Below, piece by piece: positions 47,971 to 57,237 of a DNA stretch of 64,000 nt. Origin of the DNA: AWTP1-13 sp963797005 (GTDB lineage: Bacteria > Pseudomonadota > Alphaproteobacteria > Rhizobiales > Hyphomicrobiaceae). The notes beneath the pieces were generated by a model. That model did no database searches. It was not told where the DNA came from and saw only the letters and a list, made by a program, of their open reading frames with translations. Positions within the stretch are counted from its first letter, which is position 1; each line of letters opens with the position of its first letter. The DNA is taken from contig CAWCOF010000014.1 of NCBI GenBank assembly GCA_963797005.1, forward strand, positions 124,001 to 188,000. Reading direction: 5' to 3'. Position numbers and translations under genes: made by a program.

Positions 47971-48020
47971 GCGACGGCGGCTGGCCTGGAAGGAGAGACG
48001 AGTATGGAGCGCGGGAGGAC

Positions 48021-48512
48021 ATGAGCGAGCCCAGTTCGGAGAAGCGGCCCCTAGGCACGGCCGACATCGCGCGCATTCTCAAGCTGTTGCCGCACCGCTA
48101 CCCGTTCTTGATGGTCGACCGCATCATCGACATGGATGGCGACGAGAGCGCAGTGGGCATCAAGAGCGTCACCATCAACGAGCCGTTCTTCCAGGGCCAC
48201 TTTCCCGGTTTTCCGGTGATGCCCGGCGTGCTCATCATCGAGGGGCTGGCGCAGACCGCCGGCGCCCTGTGCGTGGCCAACGCCGAGACGAGCTACAAGC
48301 CCCAGCTCGTTTATTTCATGGGGATAGATCGCGCGAAGTTCCGCCGACCGGTGCTCCCCGGCGATCAACTGCACTATCATGTCAAGAAGGTGCGCAGCCG
48401 CGGCCGCGCGTGGCGCTTCTACGGCCAGGCGAAGGTGAACGGTCAGGTGGTGGCGGAGGCAGAGATCAGCGCCATGATCCTCGACCCGGACGATCCAAGA
48501 ATAGCCGGATGA
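48021..48512 (+). CDS. fabZ: 3-hydroxyacyl-ACP dehydratase FabZ
   Basis: A 163-aa hot-dog-fold dehydratase of fatty acid synthesis. Its position in the lipid A block is usual, because it competes with LpxA for 3-hydroxyacyl-ACP. Motifs: LLPHRYPFLMVDRI (catalytic His) and FFQGHFPGFPVMPGVLIIEG (catalytic Glu). ATG at 48021 follows GGGAGGA by a few bases. Its TGA overlaps the lpxA ATG (ATGA). Confidence 0.95.
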   Translation: MSEPSSEKRPLGTADIARILKLLPHRYPFLMVDRIIDMDGDESAVGIKSVTINEPFFQGHFPGFPVMPGVLIIEGLAQTAGALCVANAETSYKPQLVYFMGIDRAKFRRPVLPGDQLHYHVKKVRSRGRAWRFYGQAKVNGQVVAEAEISAMILDPDDPRIAG

Positions 48513-49312
48513 CAGCAAAGCGCCAGGTGCATGCCACCGCCATCGTCGAGCCGGAGGCCCGGCTTGGAGACGATGTACGCATAGGACCCTTCTGTGTCGT
48601 CGGCGGCGAGGTGACGCTGGCCGACGGTGTGGAGCTCATGAGCCACGTGGTCGTGGCTGGACGCACGAGCGTGGGCGCACGCACGCGCATCTTTCCGTTC
48701 GCCTCGATCGGCCATCAGCCCCAGGACCTGAAATACAAGGGCGAGCCTTCGACGCTGACCGTCGGCAGCGACTGCATCATTCGCGAGGGTGTCACTTTCA
48801 ATCCCGGCACCGCCGGCGGCGGCATGGAGACCGTGATCGGCAACAGTTGCGCGTTTCTCGCCAACAGCCATGTGGGCCACGACTGCCGCGTGGGCAACAA
48901 CGTCATCTTCTCCAACAACCTGATGCTGGCCGGCCATTGCACCGTGGGCGACTACGCCATTCTCGGCGGCGGCGCGGCCGTCATCCAGTTCGCGCGCATC
49001 GGCCCGCACGCCTTCCTCGGCGGCATGTCGGCGCTGGAGAACGACCTCATCCCCTACGGCATGGCGATGGGCAACCGCGCCCACCTCTCCGGCCTCAACA
49101 TCATCGGGCTGCAGCGGCGCGGCTTCTCCCGCGATGACATCCACACGCTGCGCCGCGCCTATCGGCTGCTGTTCGCCGACGAGGGCACACTGGTCGAGCG
49201 CACGGAGGATGTTTCCAAGGAGTTCGAGGGCCACCCGATCGTGAGCGAGATCGTGGCCTTCATCCGCGAGGGTGGCAAGCGGTCGCTCTGCATGCCGCAC
49301 GCGGAAGCCTGA
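48509..49312 (+). CDS. lpxA: UDP-N-acetylglucosamine acyltransferase
   Basis: A 267-aa beta-helix enzyme catalysing the first step of lipid A synthesis. Hexapeptide repeats start near ATAIVEPEARLGDDVRIGPF; the catalytic histidine is in FLANSHVGHDCRVGN. The C-terminal helical domain has GLQRRGFSRDDIHTLRRAYR. ATG at 48509 is read from the ATGA overlap with fabZ, which fits the family start better than a longer upstream frame. Confidence 0.95.
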   Translation: MTAKRQVHATAIVEPEARLGDDVRIGPFCVVGGEVTLADGVELMSHVVVAGRTSVGARTRIFPFASIGHQPQDLKYKGEPSTLTVGSDCIIREGVTFNPGTAGGGMETVIGNSCAFLANSHVGHDCRVGNNVIFSNNLMLAGHCTVGDYAILGGGAAVIQFARIGPHAFLGGMSALENDLIPYGMAMGNRAHLSGLNIIGLQRRGFSRDDIHTLRRAYRLLFADEGTLVERTEDVSKEFEGHPIVSEIVAFIREGGKRSLCMPHAEA

Positions 49313-49357
49313 AGTCGCGAGCGCGCCGGCAGGAGCGGGCCCGCACTTCCGCGCAAC

Positions 49358-50680
49358 GTGGATTCCCCCAGCGTCGGGTCGGTCGTCACGCCCATGGCCA
49401 GCATCGGCATACTCGCGGGAGGCGGCCGCCTGCCGCTGATGATCGCGGAGAGCGCGGGCGCGCGCGGTGAGAGCGTGCACATCGTGGCCATCGAGGGCGA
49501 GGCCGACCCCGCGGTCGCGGGCTTTCCCCATACCTGGGTCAAATGGGGCGAGATCGGCCGCATGGTCGAGGTGCTGCGCCGGGAGGGCGGCGAGGCGATC
49601 GTCATCGCCGGCGCGGTGCGCCGCCCCGATCTGTGGAAGATCCGTCCCGATGCCGGCTTCTTCAAGAGCCTGCCGCAGATCATGCTCCTGATGGCCGGCG
49701 GCGACGACAGCGTGCTCACCCGCGTCGTGCGCTTCTTCGAGAAGAAAGGCCTCACCGTGCGCGGGGCCCACGAGGTGGCCCCCGATCTGCTGGCGGGCGT
49801 CGGGCCGATCGGGAGCGTGCCCCTGTCGCCGCAAGAGCATCGCGACGCCGAGACCGGGTTTGCGGTGCGGCGTGCGCTTGCCGGCCTCGATGCCGGCCAG
49901 GCCGTTGTCGTCGCGGGCGGCAGGGTGCTGGCGATCGAGGGTGCGGAGGGCACCGACCCCATGCTCGAGCGAGTGGCGGGCCTTGTGGGCGGAGACGGGA
50001 CGCCCACGCGACGTGGTGTGTTGGCAAAGGGCCCCAAGCCGGGCCAGGAACTCAGGATCGACATGCCGGCGATCGGGCCGGCCACGATCGATCATGCGTC
50101 CGCCGCACACCTTGCCGGCGTGGTCGTCGAGGCCGGCGCCGTGCTGGTCCTCGACCGGAACGAGACGGTACGCCTGGCCGACGCCTCGCATACGGCCGTG
50201 TACGGACTGCCCGGTCAGACGTTGACGGCGAAGCCCTCGGCGGCACCGGCGACGGCACGCGGATCAGGCCGGGTGATCGGCAGGCTGCAGCCGAGCCGCC
50301 GGGATGCAACCGACATCGAGACGGGGCTTGCGGCCGTCGAGCGGCTTGCGGCCTTCGATACGGGGGCCGCGACAGTGGTGGCGCGCGCCTATATCCTGGC
50401 GATCGAGGCCGCGGAAGGTCTTTTGCCCATGTTGCAGCGCGTTTCCGGGTTGCGCCAGTGGGGCGTGAACGCCAGGCGCCGGCTCGGCGTGCTGGTCCGT
50501 CGCGTCGGCCCGGACGATCCGGACACGCTGCCGCTGGAGGCCCTCTTCCAACAGGCCGCCGCCCAGGGGCTTGCCGGCATCGCCGTCACGGGACCAGCGG
50601 CGGCCTTGGCGGCCTATGAGAGCGCCGCGCGGCTCGCCGACGGGGCCGGCCTCTTTCTGGTCGTGTGCGAGACGGCGTGA
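49358..50680 (+). CDS. lpxI: LpxI-type UDP-2,3-diacylglucosamine pyrophosphatase with extra C-terminal domain
   Basis: LpxI (DUF1009) makes lipid X from UDP-2,3-diacylglucosamine in alphaproteobacteria that lack LpxH. The N-terminal domain begins ASIGILAGGGRLPLMIAE and the first catalytic domain spans ~163-282, including RIDMPAIGPATID with the family catalytic Asp at about 235. Usual length is ~280 residues; this protein has 440. Residues 319-436 (DIETGLAAVERLAAFDTGAA, AYILAIEAAEGLLPMLQRVS) repeat the pattern of 163-282 (DAETGFAVRRALAGLDAGQA, GRVLAIEGAEGTDPMLERVA) but lack the RIDMPAIG motif. GTG at 49358 or, perhaps better, ATG at 49394 is the start. Its TGA overlaps lpxB. Confidence 0.88.
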   Translation: MDSPSVGSVVTPMASIGILAGGGRLPLMIAESAGARGESVHIVAIEGEADPAVAGFPHTWVKWGEIGRMVEVLRREGGEAIVIAGAVRRPDLWKIRPDAGFFKSLPQIMLLMAGGDDSVLTRVVRFFEKKGLTVRGAHEVAPDLLAGVGPIGSVPLSPQEHRDAETGFAVRRALAGLDAGQAVVVAGGRVLAIEGAEGTDPMLERVAGLVGGDGTPTRRGVLAKGPKPGQELRIDMPAIGPATIDHASAAHLAGVVVEAGAVLVLDRNETVRLADASHTAVYGLPGQTLTAKPSAAPATARGSGRVIGRLQPSRRDATDIETGLAAVERLAAFDTGAATVVARAYILAIEAAEGLLPMLQRVSGLRQWGVNARRRLGVLVRRVGPDDPDTLPLEALFQQAAAQGLAGIAVTGPAAALAAYESAARLADGAGLFLVVCETA

Positions 50681-51960
50681 GCGGAGAAGCAGGCGCGGCG
50701 TCGATGGCGGCTGGCGGTCATAGAGCGAGGGAACGGGTCTACTCGGCGGAGGGACAGGACCTGCGCCTGTTCGTGGTGGCCGGCGAGCATTCCGGCGACG
50801 CGCTCGGCGCCAAGCTGATGGCCGCGATCAACGCGCGTCGCCGCGGCCGCGTGCGCTACGTCGGCGTCGGCGGTCCGCACATGGCGCAGGAGGGCCTCGT
50901 CTCGCAGTTTCCCATGGAGGAGGTGGCCGTGATGGGGCCGGCGGCGATCGCCCGGCGCCTGCCCCTCATCCTGCGGCGCATCCGCGGCACGGTGGCGGCC
51001 GCGGTTGCCGCCGAGCCCGATGCGCTCGTCATCATCGACAGCCCCGAGTTCACGCACCCGATCGCGCGGCGCGTGCGCAGGCGGCGGCCCGATATCCCGA
51101 TCATCGACTATGTCTCGCCGAGCGTGTGGGCGTGGCGGCCGGGCAGGGCGCGACGCATGCGCCGCTATGTCGACCACGTGCTGGCGCTGCTTCCCTTCGA
51201 GCCGGATGCGCACCAGCGTCTCGGCGGGCCGCCGTGCACCTACGTCGGCCACCCCCTGATCGAGCGGCTCGCCTGGATCGAGGGCCTCGACCCGGCGCCG
51301 CTCGCCGGGCGGCTTGGGCTATCGCCTGGCACGCCGCTCATCGTCGTGCTGCCGGGCAGCCGGTCCTCCGAGGTGCGGCACCTGATGGAGCCGTTCGGCG
51401 AGGCCCTGAAGCTGCTGGGCGCGCAGGGGCGCACGTTCGAGGTGGCGATGCCCGTGGTGGATAGCGTGCGCCCGTTGATCGAGGCGCATCTGCCAGGCTG
51501 GCCGAAGCGCCCGCATCTGGTATCGGGCGAGGAGGACAAATTCCGCGCCTTCAAGCTGGCGCGCGCCGCGCTCGCCGCCTCGGGCACCGTCACGCTGGAG
51601 CTGGCCGTGGCCGGCACGCCGATGGTGGTGGCCTACAAGGTCGATCGCATCGCGCACCTGCCCCTGCGCCTGCTGATCAAGGCGCCGACGGCAGTGCTCG
51701 CCAACCTGGTGCTCGGCGAGCGCGCCTTCCCGGAGTTCCTGCAGGGCGACTGCACGCCGCCGAAGCTGGCGCAGGCCCTGGCCGCGCTGCTGGACGACGG
51801 GCCGGTGCGCGACCGTCAGCTCGCCGCGCTGGCGCGTATCCCCGAGCGCCTGGTTCTGTCCGAGGGCACGCCCAGCGATGCCGCTGCCGGCGTCGTGCTG
51901 TGGTACGCCGAGAACGGCCGCGCCTGGCCACCCCCGCCCGATATGGTGGCGGGGGGTTGA
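50677..51960 (+). CDS. lpxB: Lipid-A-disaccharide synthase
   Basis: A ~427-aa GT19 glycosyltransferase joining lipid X and UDP-2,3-diacylglucosamine. Motifs: LRLFVVAGEHSGDALGAKLM at the N-terminus, DYVSPSVWAWRPGRA, LPGSRSSEVRHLMEPF and ASGTVTLELAVAGTPMVVAY. GTG at 50677 overlaps the lpxI stop (GTGA); ATG at 50704 is an alternative start with nine fewer residues. It ends the lipid A block; a 57-bp gap follows before the Uma2 gene. Confidence 0.95.
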   Translation: MSGEAGAASMAAGGHRARERVYSAEGQDLRLFVVAGEHSGDALGAKLMAAINARRRGRVRYVGVGGPHMAQEGLVSQFPMEEVAVMGPAAIARRLPLILRRIRGTVAAAVAAEPDALVIIDSPEFTHPIARRVRRRRPDIPIIDYVSPSVWAWRPGRARRMRRYVDHVLALLPFEPDAHQRLGGPPCTYVGHPLIERLAWIEGLDPAPLAGRLGLSPGTPLIVVLPGSRSSEVRHLMEPFGEALKLLGAQGRTFEVAMPVVDSVRPLIEAHLPGWPKRPHLVSGEEDKFRAFKLARAALAASGTVTLELAVAGTPMVVAYKVDRIAHLPLRLLIKAPTAVLANLVLGERAFPEFLQGDCTPPKLAQALAALLDDGPVRDRQLAALARIPERLVLSEGTPSDAAAGVVLWYAENGRAWPPPPDMVAGG

Positions 51961-52017
51961 TGGCCCAATCCCCTGGGGCGCGTTTGGCGACCATTTGTGC
52001 GCGTGCTACGATTCCTC

Positions 52018-52572
52018 ATGAGTACGCCGGCGCAAAGGAAGATGACCGTCGACGAGTTCCTGGTCTGGGCCGAGGGGCAGGACGGCCGCTGGGAGCTCTA
52101 CAACGGCGTTCCCTACCTCATGGCGCCGGAGCAGGTCGGCCATGGCAAGGTGAAGTTCGCGGTTCAGGCCGCGCTGGTTCAGGGCATCCGCAAGGCCGGC
52201 CTCATCTGTCACATGCAGCCGGACGGCGCCACGGTGCGCGTCTCGCAGCATGTCGCGCACGAGCCGGACGCCCTGGTCTATTGCGGGCCCGAGCTTCCCC
52301 GGAACGCCATCGAGGTGCCCGCGCCGGTGATCGTGGTGGAGGTGGCCTCGCCCTCGACACGCAAGATCGACGCCTCGCTGAAGCTCAACGGCTATTTCAG
52401 CCTACCCAGCGTCCAGCACTACCTGATCCTCGACCCCGACGGCCCGCCCTTGCTGCACCACCGCCGCCAGGCCGACGGCACGATCCTCACCACCATCGTG
52501 CACGACGGCGTGCTGACGCTTGCGCCGCCCGGCATTGAGGTGGCGCTGGCCGAGATTTTCGCGGCTGCGTAG
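52018..52572 (+). CDS. Uma2 family (DUF820) putative endonuclease
   Basis: A 184-aa protein of the Uma2 group, a restriction-endonuclease-like fold common in cyanobacteria and many other bacteria. Visible motifs: KMTVDEFLVWAEGQDGRWEL (conserved E), VAHEPDALVYCGPEL (PD), APVIVVEVASPSTRKIDASL (E-x-SP) and KLNGYFSLPSVQHYLILDPD. The catalytic PD-ExV signature appears intact. The biological role is unknown. ATG at 52018 is chosen over an upstream start seven codons earlier. Confidence 0.85.
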   Translation: MSTPAQRKMTVDEFLVWAEGQDGRWELYNGVPYLMAPEQVGHGKVKFAVQAALVQGIRKAGLICHMQPDGATVRVSQHVAHEPDALVYCGPELPRNAIEVPAPVIVVEVASPSTRKIDASLKLNGYFSLPSVQHYLILDPDGPPLLHHRRQADGTILTTIVHDGVLTLAPPGIEVALAEIFAAA

Positions 52573-52634
52573 CCAGCGCCGGGGCAAGGTTGCGGGGCGC
52601 GCCGACGTCTCCGGCTGCGTTCCCGGAAGCCGAG

Positions 52635-52654
52635 CCCGGCTTTTCGAAGCCGGG
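52635..52654. repeat. UUCG-looped hairpin
   Basis: CCCGGCTT - TTCG - AAGCCGGG: a perfect 8-bp stem closed by a TTCG tetraloop. There is no T-run after it, so it is not a typical Rho-independent terminator. It lies 63 bp after the Uma2 stop and could act as a 3' end or RNA-stabilising structure. Confidence 0.6.
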
Positions 52655-52737
52655 GCGAGGCTATCCGGGATCTTGCCCGGCAGTTTCAAGCGCGCGTTTT
52701 CGCGGCACGGCTCCGCGTACCCCAGCGGCGGGCAAGG

Positions 52738-52789
52738 CCCCGGCTGAAGCGCCGGATCGATCTCGATCGATCCGGGCGCTTCGCCGGGG
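52738..52789. repeat. 52-bp long hairpin with GATC-rich core
   Basis: The stem is in three parts: CCCCGGC/GCCGGGG, GAAGCGC/GCGCTTC and CGGATCGATC/GATCGATCCG, with single-base bulges (T52745, G52775) and a 2-nt loop centre. In total 24 pairs are perfect. The core CGATC..GATCG is palindromic in DNA too. It could be a repeat element, a cruciform or a processed RNA hairpin. Confidence 0.7.
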
Positions 52790-53149
52790 ACGCAAGGGGC
52801 GGCGTGGCCGTTAACGACAATCCGAACGAACCGAGCGCAACGTTATCCCCGCCTCTCCGGCGCACACCTATCCTGCGCCGTCGCTGCCAAGACGGGGCGT
52901 TTGGATCCAACACCTTGCGCGGCAGCGGCCGGCGCCTGGAAGGAAGCCATCGTTGGGTGGCTAAGATCCAGGAGGCCCTGTCCGATCGCCGTCGGGCGTG
53001 CTGCAGCAATGTCGTGCGTTGCCCCGCCGGCCTCGGTAGAGCGAATAAGGCGTCCCACGATGATCCCGACGTGTGGAGCGGCGGGTGAGTGGCGGATCCC
53101 GAAGTGCGGACAGGGACGAAAATCGCCGAGCGCGGGTGCCGGAAGGCAA

Positions 53150-53233
53150 CCCCCGGGCCGTGAGGCCCTGAGGACCCGCAAGGTCCTCGTGGGGGCTCCG
53201 TGAGAGGCCTCCTGGGGCTGAGCGACCAGCCCC
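53150..53233 (+). ncRNA. Candidate structured RNA (three-way junction with GTGA loop)
   Basis: CCCCC (53150-53154) pairs with GGGGG (53191-53195) and encloses two perfect hairpins: GGGCC-GTGA-GGCCC (53155-53168), with a GNRA-type loop on the plus strand, and GAGGACC-CGCAA-GGTCCTC (53170-53188). A third hairpin, GGGGCT with AGCCCC (53214-53233), follows. The fold is compact and the GNRA loop exists only in the plus-strand RNA. No known family was recognised; the RNA ends and promoter are unknown. Confidence 0.4.
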
Positions 53234-53470
53234 GCGGTTGTCGAGTAGGCACCCGCGTCCCGGTTTTTCGAACTGACACTCGCGGTGCGCAGGAGTCAGA
53301 AGCCACTAGCGTTGCGTGCGTGGATGACCGGCGACACGGGTCGCCGAAGGTATGCGGCACCTTTAGGAGCAAGAACCGCACCGTCGTATCAGCGAACCGA
53401 ATGGGGGTGCGAGGTGTCGTCGCCACTTTCAGGTAACACTTCGCGCTTCGAAACTGAGATTCTTCGGACG

Positions 53471-53632
53471 CTACTTTTCCTTGCGAGGGACCTTGTCGGT
53501 GTTCGACCCTCCTCTCTTGTCTCTTTGCACCACAAACTTGCCGGACCGCGCGTCCTTGCTGCCGGAGAGGACAGTGCGTGCCGCTAACTTGAAGGCCCGC
53601 TCAACCTTGCCCTTGTCCAGGTGTTTCGACAT
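53471..53632 (-). CDS. Small basic 53-aa protein overlapping zeta-like gene
   Basis: A short ORF: it starts MSKHLDKGKVERAFKLAART and ends KVPRKEK, 53 aa, predicted mostly helical and basic (many K/R). Its ATG (53632-53630) overlaps the TGA of the zeta-like kinase as TGATG, which implies translational coupling. Composition is coding-like and free of long repeats. I do not recognise the family. Its position suggests a partner, such as an antidote or adaptor, of the kinase (inference). Confidence 0.6.
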   Translation of the reverse strand: MSKHLDKGKVERAFKLAARTVLSGSKDARSGKFVVQRDKRGGSNTDKVPRKEK

Positions 53633-54152
53633 CAGTCGTCCCATGCTTCGGCTCGTCGGAAGTCGCCCTCGAGACTATCCCAAATCTCCCATTCATCAAC
53701 GATAGGCTTGTAGTACTCCTCAAGGTAGCGAAGACTCTTGCGAAAACGTCTGCGAACAATCTCCTCCGGAATGCCATGCCCGCCAGCAGCCACTCTCCGG
53801 CGCACGCGATCAATCGATTGGTCCGGGCTTGCTAATCGCACGTAGATCAACGCGACATGGTATCCAGCCTGTTGCCACGCCGGAATATCTTCTGAGCGTA
53901 CGTCAGGGATGCCAATGTGGACTCGAGCACCAAGTCGGTGCCCGCCTTGATGAGCTTGTCAACGCGTCCAAGCATGGCTCGGGCAGCGCGCACATCTGTC
54001 AGAACCGCTGGCAAATTCAACGCAGCGAGGTTGCGCGAGATCTCATCGGCGTTGACGAAAGCCGTGATCTCCCTGTCGATGGAGAGATACGCGCTGGCGA
54101 ACGTGGTCTTGCCTGCTCCATTCGGGCCGCCGATGATAATGACCCGTGGCAC
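53632..54152 (-). CDS. Zeta-toxin-like P-loop kinase (frameshifted)
   Basis: A ~173-aa P-loop kinase. It begins with GTG at 54152: RVIIIGGPNGAGKTTFASAY (Walker A), then FVNADEISRNLA (zeta-type catalytic Asp region) and LVLESTLASLTYAQKI. One C is missing near 53886; restoring it joins KI to PAWQQAGYHVALIYVRLASP, followed by RRRVAAGGHGIPEEIVRRRF (substrate/lid Arg). The reading then ends at 53632. Zeta toxins phosphorylate UDP-GlcNAc; chromosomal relatives without epsilon may have other roles. It starts 9 nt after the thiC stop, so it is probably co-transcribed with thiC. Confidence 0.78.
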
Positions 54153-54161
54153 GGCGCATGG

Positions 54162-56077
<1,916 letters not shown>

Positions 56078-56081
<4 letters not shown>

Positions 56082-56482
56082 GACTTACCTCGAGTTTCCG
56101 GCCCGTAGGCCTTGTAGGAGAGAAACGCGCCGAGGGCCAAAACGACGATGCCGCCGATGAGAAAGCCCGTCGTATTGCCCGCGAAGGTATCGGCGATGGG
56201 TGCTGCCAGCTGCGGGGCCCACATGCGCACGAGGCCGCCGGCGATCGCCAGCCAGCCGAAGACCGTGACGATGACGCGCCAGCCGCCGCTCCACACGTTG
56301 TGCACGCGCACGATGGCGATGCCGGCCAAGAGCGACAGGATGCCGGATAGGAAGATCAGGCCGTAGTTCTGGGCGAGCTGCTCGATCATCGCCGGAAAGA
56401 GGCCGCGGTTGAACAGCATGGCAATGCCGATCGCGGCCAGCAGTGGCCCGATGAAGCCGGCAATGAGCCTGGAATGCGCCAT
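56078..56482 (-). CDS. Small four-helix membrane protein in TPP-riboswitch operon
   Basis: A 134-aa protein with four hydrophobic helices (RLIAGFIGPLLAAIGIAMLF, IFLSGILSLLAGIAIVRV, VIVTVFGWLAIAGGLVRMW, TGFLIGGIVVLALGAFLSY). No known transporter signature is visible. It is the first gene after the TPP riboswitch and overlaps thiC by 4 nt. Similar small proteins occur as uncharacterised membrane proteins in Hyphomicrobiales. A role in thiamine or precursor transport is suggested by position only. Confidence 0.7.
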
Positions 56483-56483
56483 G

Positions 56484-56573
56484 TCCTTCCTTCGCCGGCA
56501 TAACCCGGATCAGGTTCAAAGGGTGGCGGCGCGGTCTCAGCGCCATCTCAGCCGGCTGCCGCCGGCCCCCCTG
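56484..56573 (-). promoter_or_regulatory. TPP riboswitch (THI element)
   Basis: On the minus strand the segment contains the conserved THI parts: GCCGGCTGAGATGGC (with CTGAGA), ACCCTTTGAACCTGATC and GGGTTATGCCGGCGAAGGAA. These match the TPP aptamer (P2/P3, P4/P5 and closing P1). The GGAAGGA ribosome-binding site of the membrane protein gene falls in the last bases of the element, immediately before ATG at 56482, which favours control by hiding the ribosome-binding site when TPP is bound. Confidence 0.93.
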
Positions 56574-56698
56574 GAACTGCCGCAATGTGCGCCGTCCGGG
56601 GCGGGGGCGCAAGGCTTCCTTAGCCATGCAGCGCAATGCAGCCCGGCGGAAAGCGAAAAATTCAGAGCCGGTAGAGGCATGGGCGGCAGACTGCCGGC

Positions 56699-57202
56699 AT
56701 GGAAGATTGGGCACCCCTCCGCTGGATCATCCTTGGCTGCGCGCTGCTGGTGGCGCCTGCGCATGCCGTCTGGGAAGGATGGACCTATTTCCAGCTGGCG
56801 GCGGACGGCGCCGAGGCGCAGGGTGTGGTGAGCTGGAAGACTTGGCGGGGCTGGCGCAATTCGGACACCTACATCGTCGAGTACCGCTTCCGGGACGCGG
56901 CGGGGCGGGTGCACTCGGGCAGCCAGCGCGGCTTGAGCCATCCGCTCTATCGCTCCCTGCGCGTCGGACAACCCATTACGGTCACCTACAGCCGCTCCAA
57001 TCCCGATACCAATGCCGCCTACCTCATTGTTCTCAAAGAGCGGGTTATGACCTTCTCTCTGATAGCGGCGCTGATCGCCTTCTGCACGGGCTCTGCCATC
57101 TGGTGGTGGGCCTATGCCAAGCGCAAGACGCGCGAATACGATGCGGCGCTCGTGCAGTCGCGCTCAAAGAGCGTGCCAGCCGGGCGGACTGGGACCGGCT
57201 GA
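56699..57202 (+). CDS. DUF3592 domain membrane protein
   Basis: A 167-aa protein with a membrane helix at each end (IILGCALLVAPAHAVW and FSLIAALIAFCTGSAIWWWA) and a ~80-residue beta-rich domain between (YIVEYRFRDAAGRVHSGSQR, VGQPITVTYSRSNPDTNAAY). This is the DUF3592 layout; the function is unknown. ATG at 56699. It is divergent from the TPP-riboswitch operon, sharing ~125 bp of spacer. Confidence 0.75.
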   Translation: MEDWAPLRWIILGCALLVAPAHAVWEGWTYFQLAADGAEAQGVVSWKTWRGWRNSDTYIVEYRFRDAAGRVHSGSQRGLSHPLYRSLRVGQPITVTYSRSNPDTNAAYLIVLKERVMTFSLIAALIAFCTGSAIWWWAYAKRKTREYDAALVQSRSKSVPAGRTGTG

Positions 57203-57237
57203 TTCCGGGCAACGACGGCCGCGGCTTCGATAGCGGA

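Larger units (their letters stand above)
52573..53470. other. Gene-free, highly structured region
   Basis: About 0.9 kb without a supportable coding sequence, although frames on both strands remain open by chance at this GC content. The first 220 bp are a run of GC-rich hairpins (listed separately). A second structured patch lies at 53150-53233. No ribosomal, transfer, RNase P, tmRNA or 4.5S RNA signature was recognised. The stretch 53281-53470 has mixed composition with no clear feature. Confidence 0.5.

Noticed and set aside
52900..52980. Possible 4.5S RNA because of GGAAGGAAGC near 52939
   Set aside because: The rest of the SRP domain IV motif (GGTCAGG and the closing stem) is absent.
53285..53587. 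Several 60-100-codon frames in the gene-free region, and a 246-codon minus frame at 52686-53426
   Set aside because: No ribosome-binding sites or family motifs, Arg/Ser/Pro-rich composition of random GC-rich frames, and they overlap strong hairpins.
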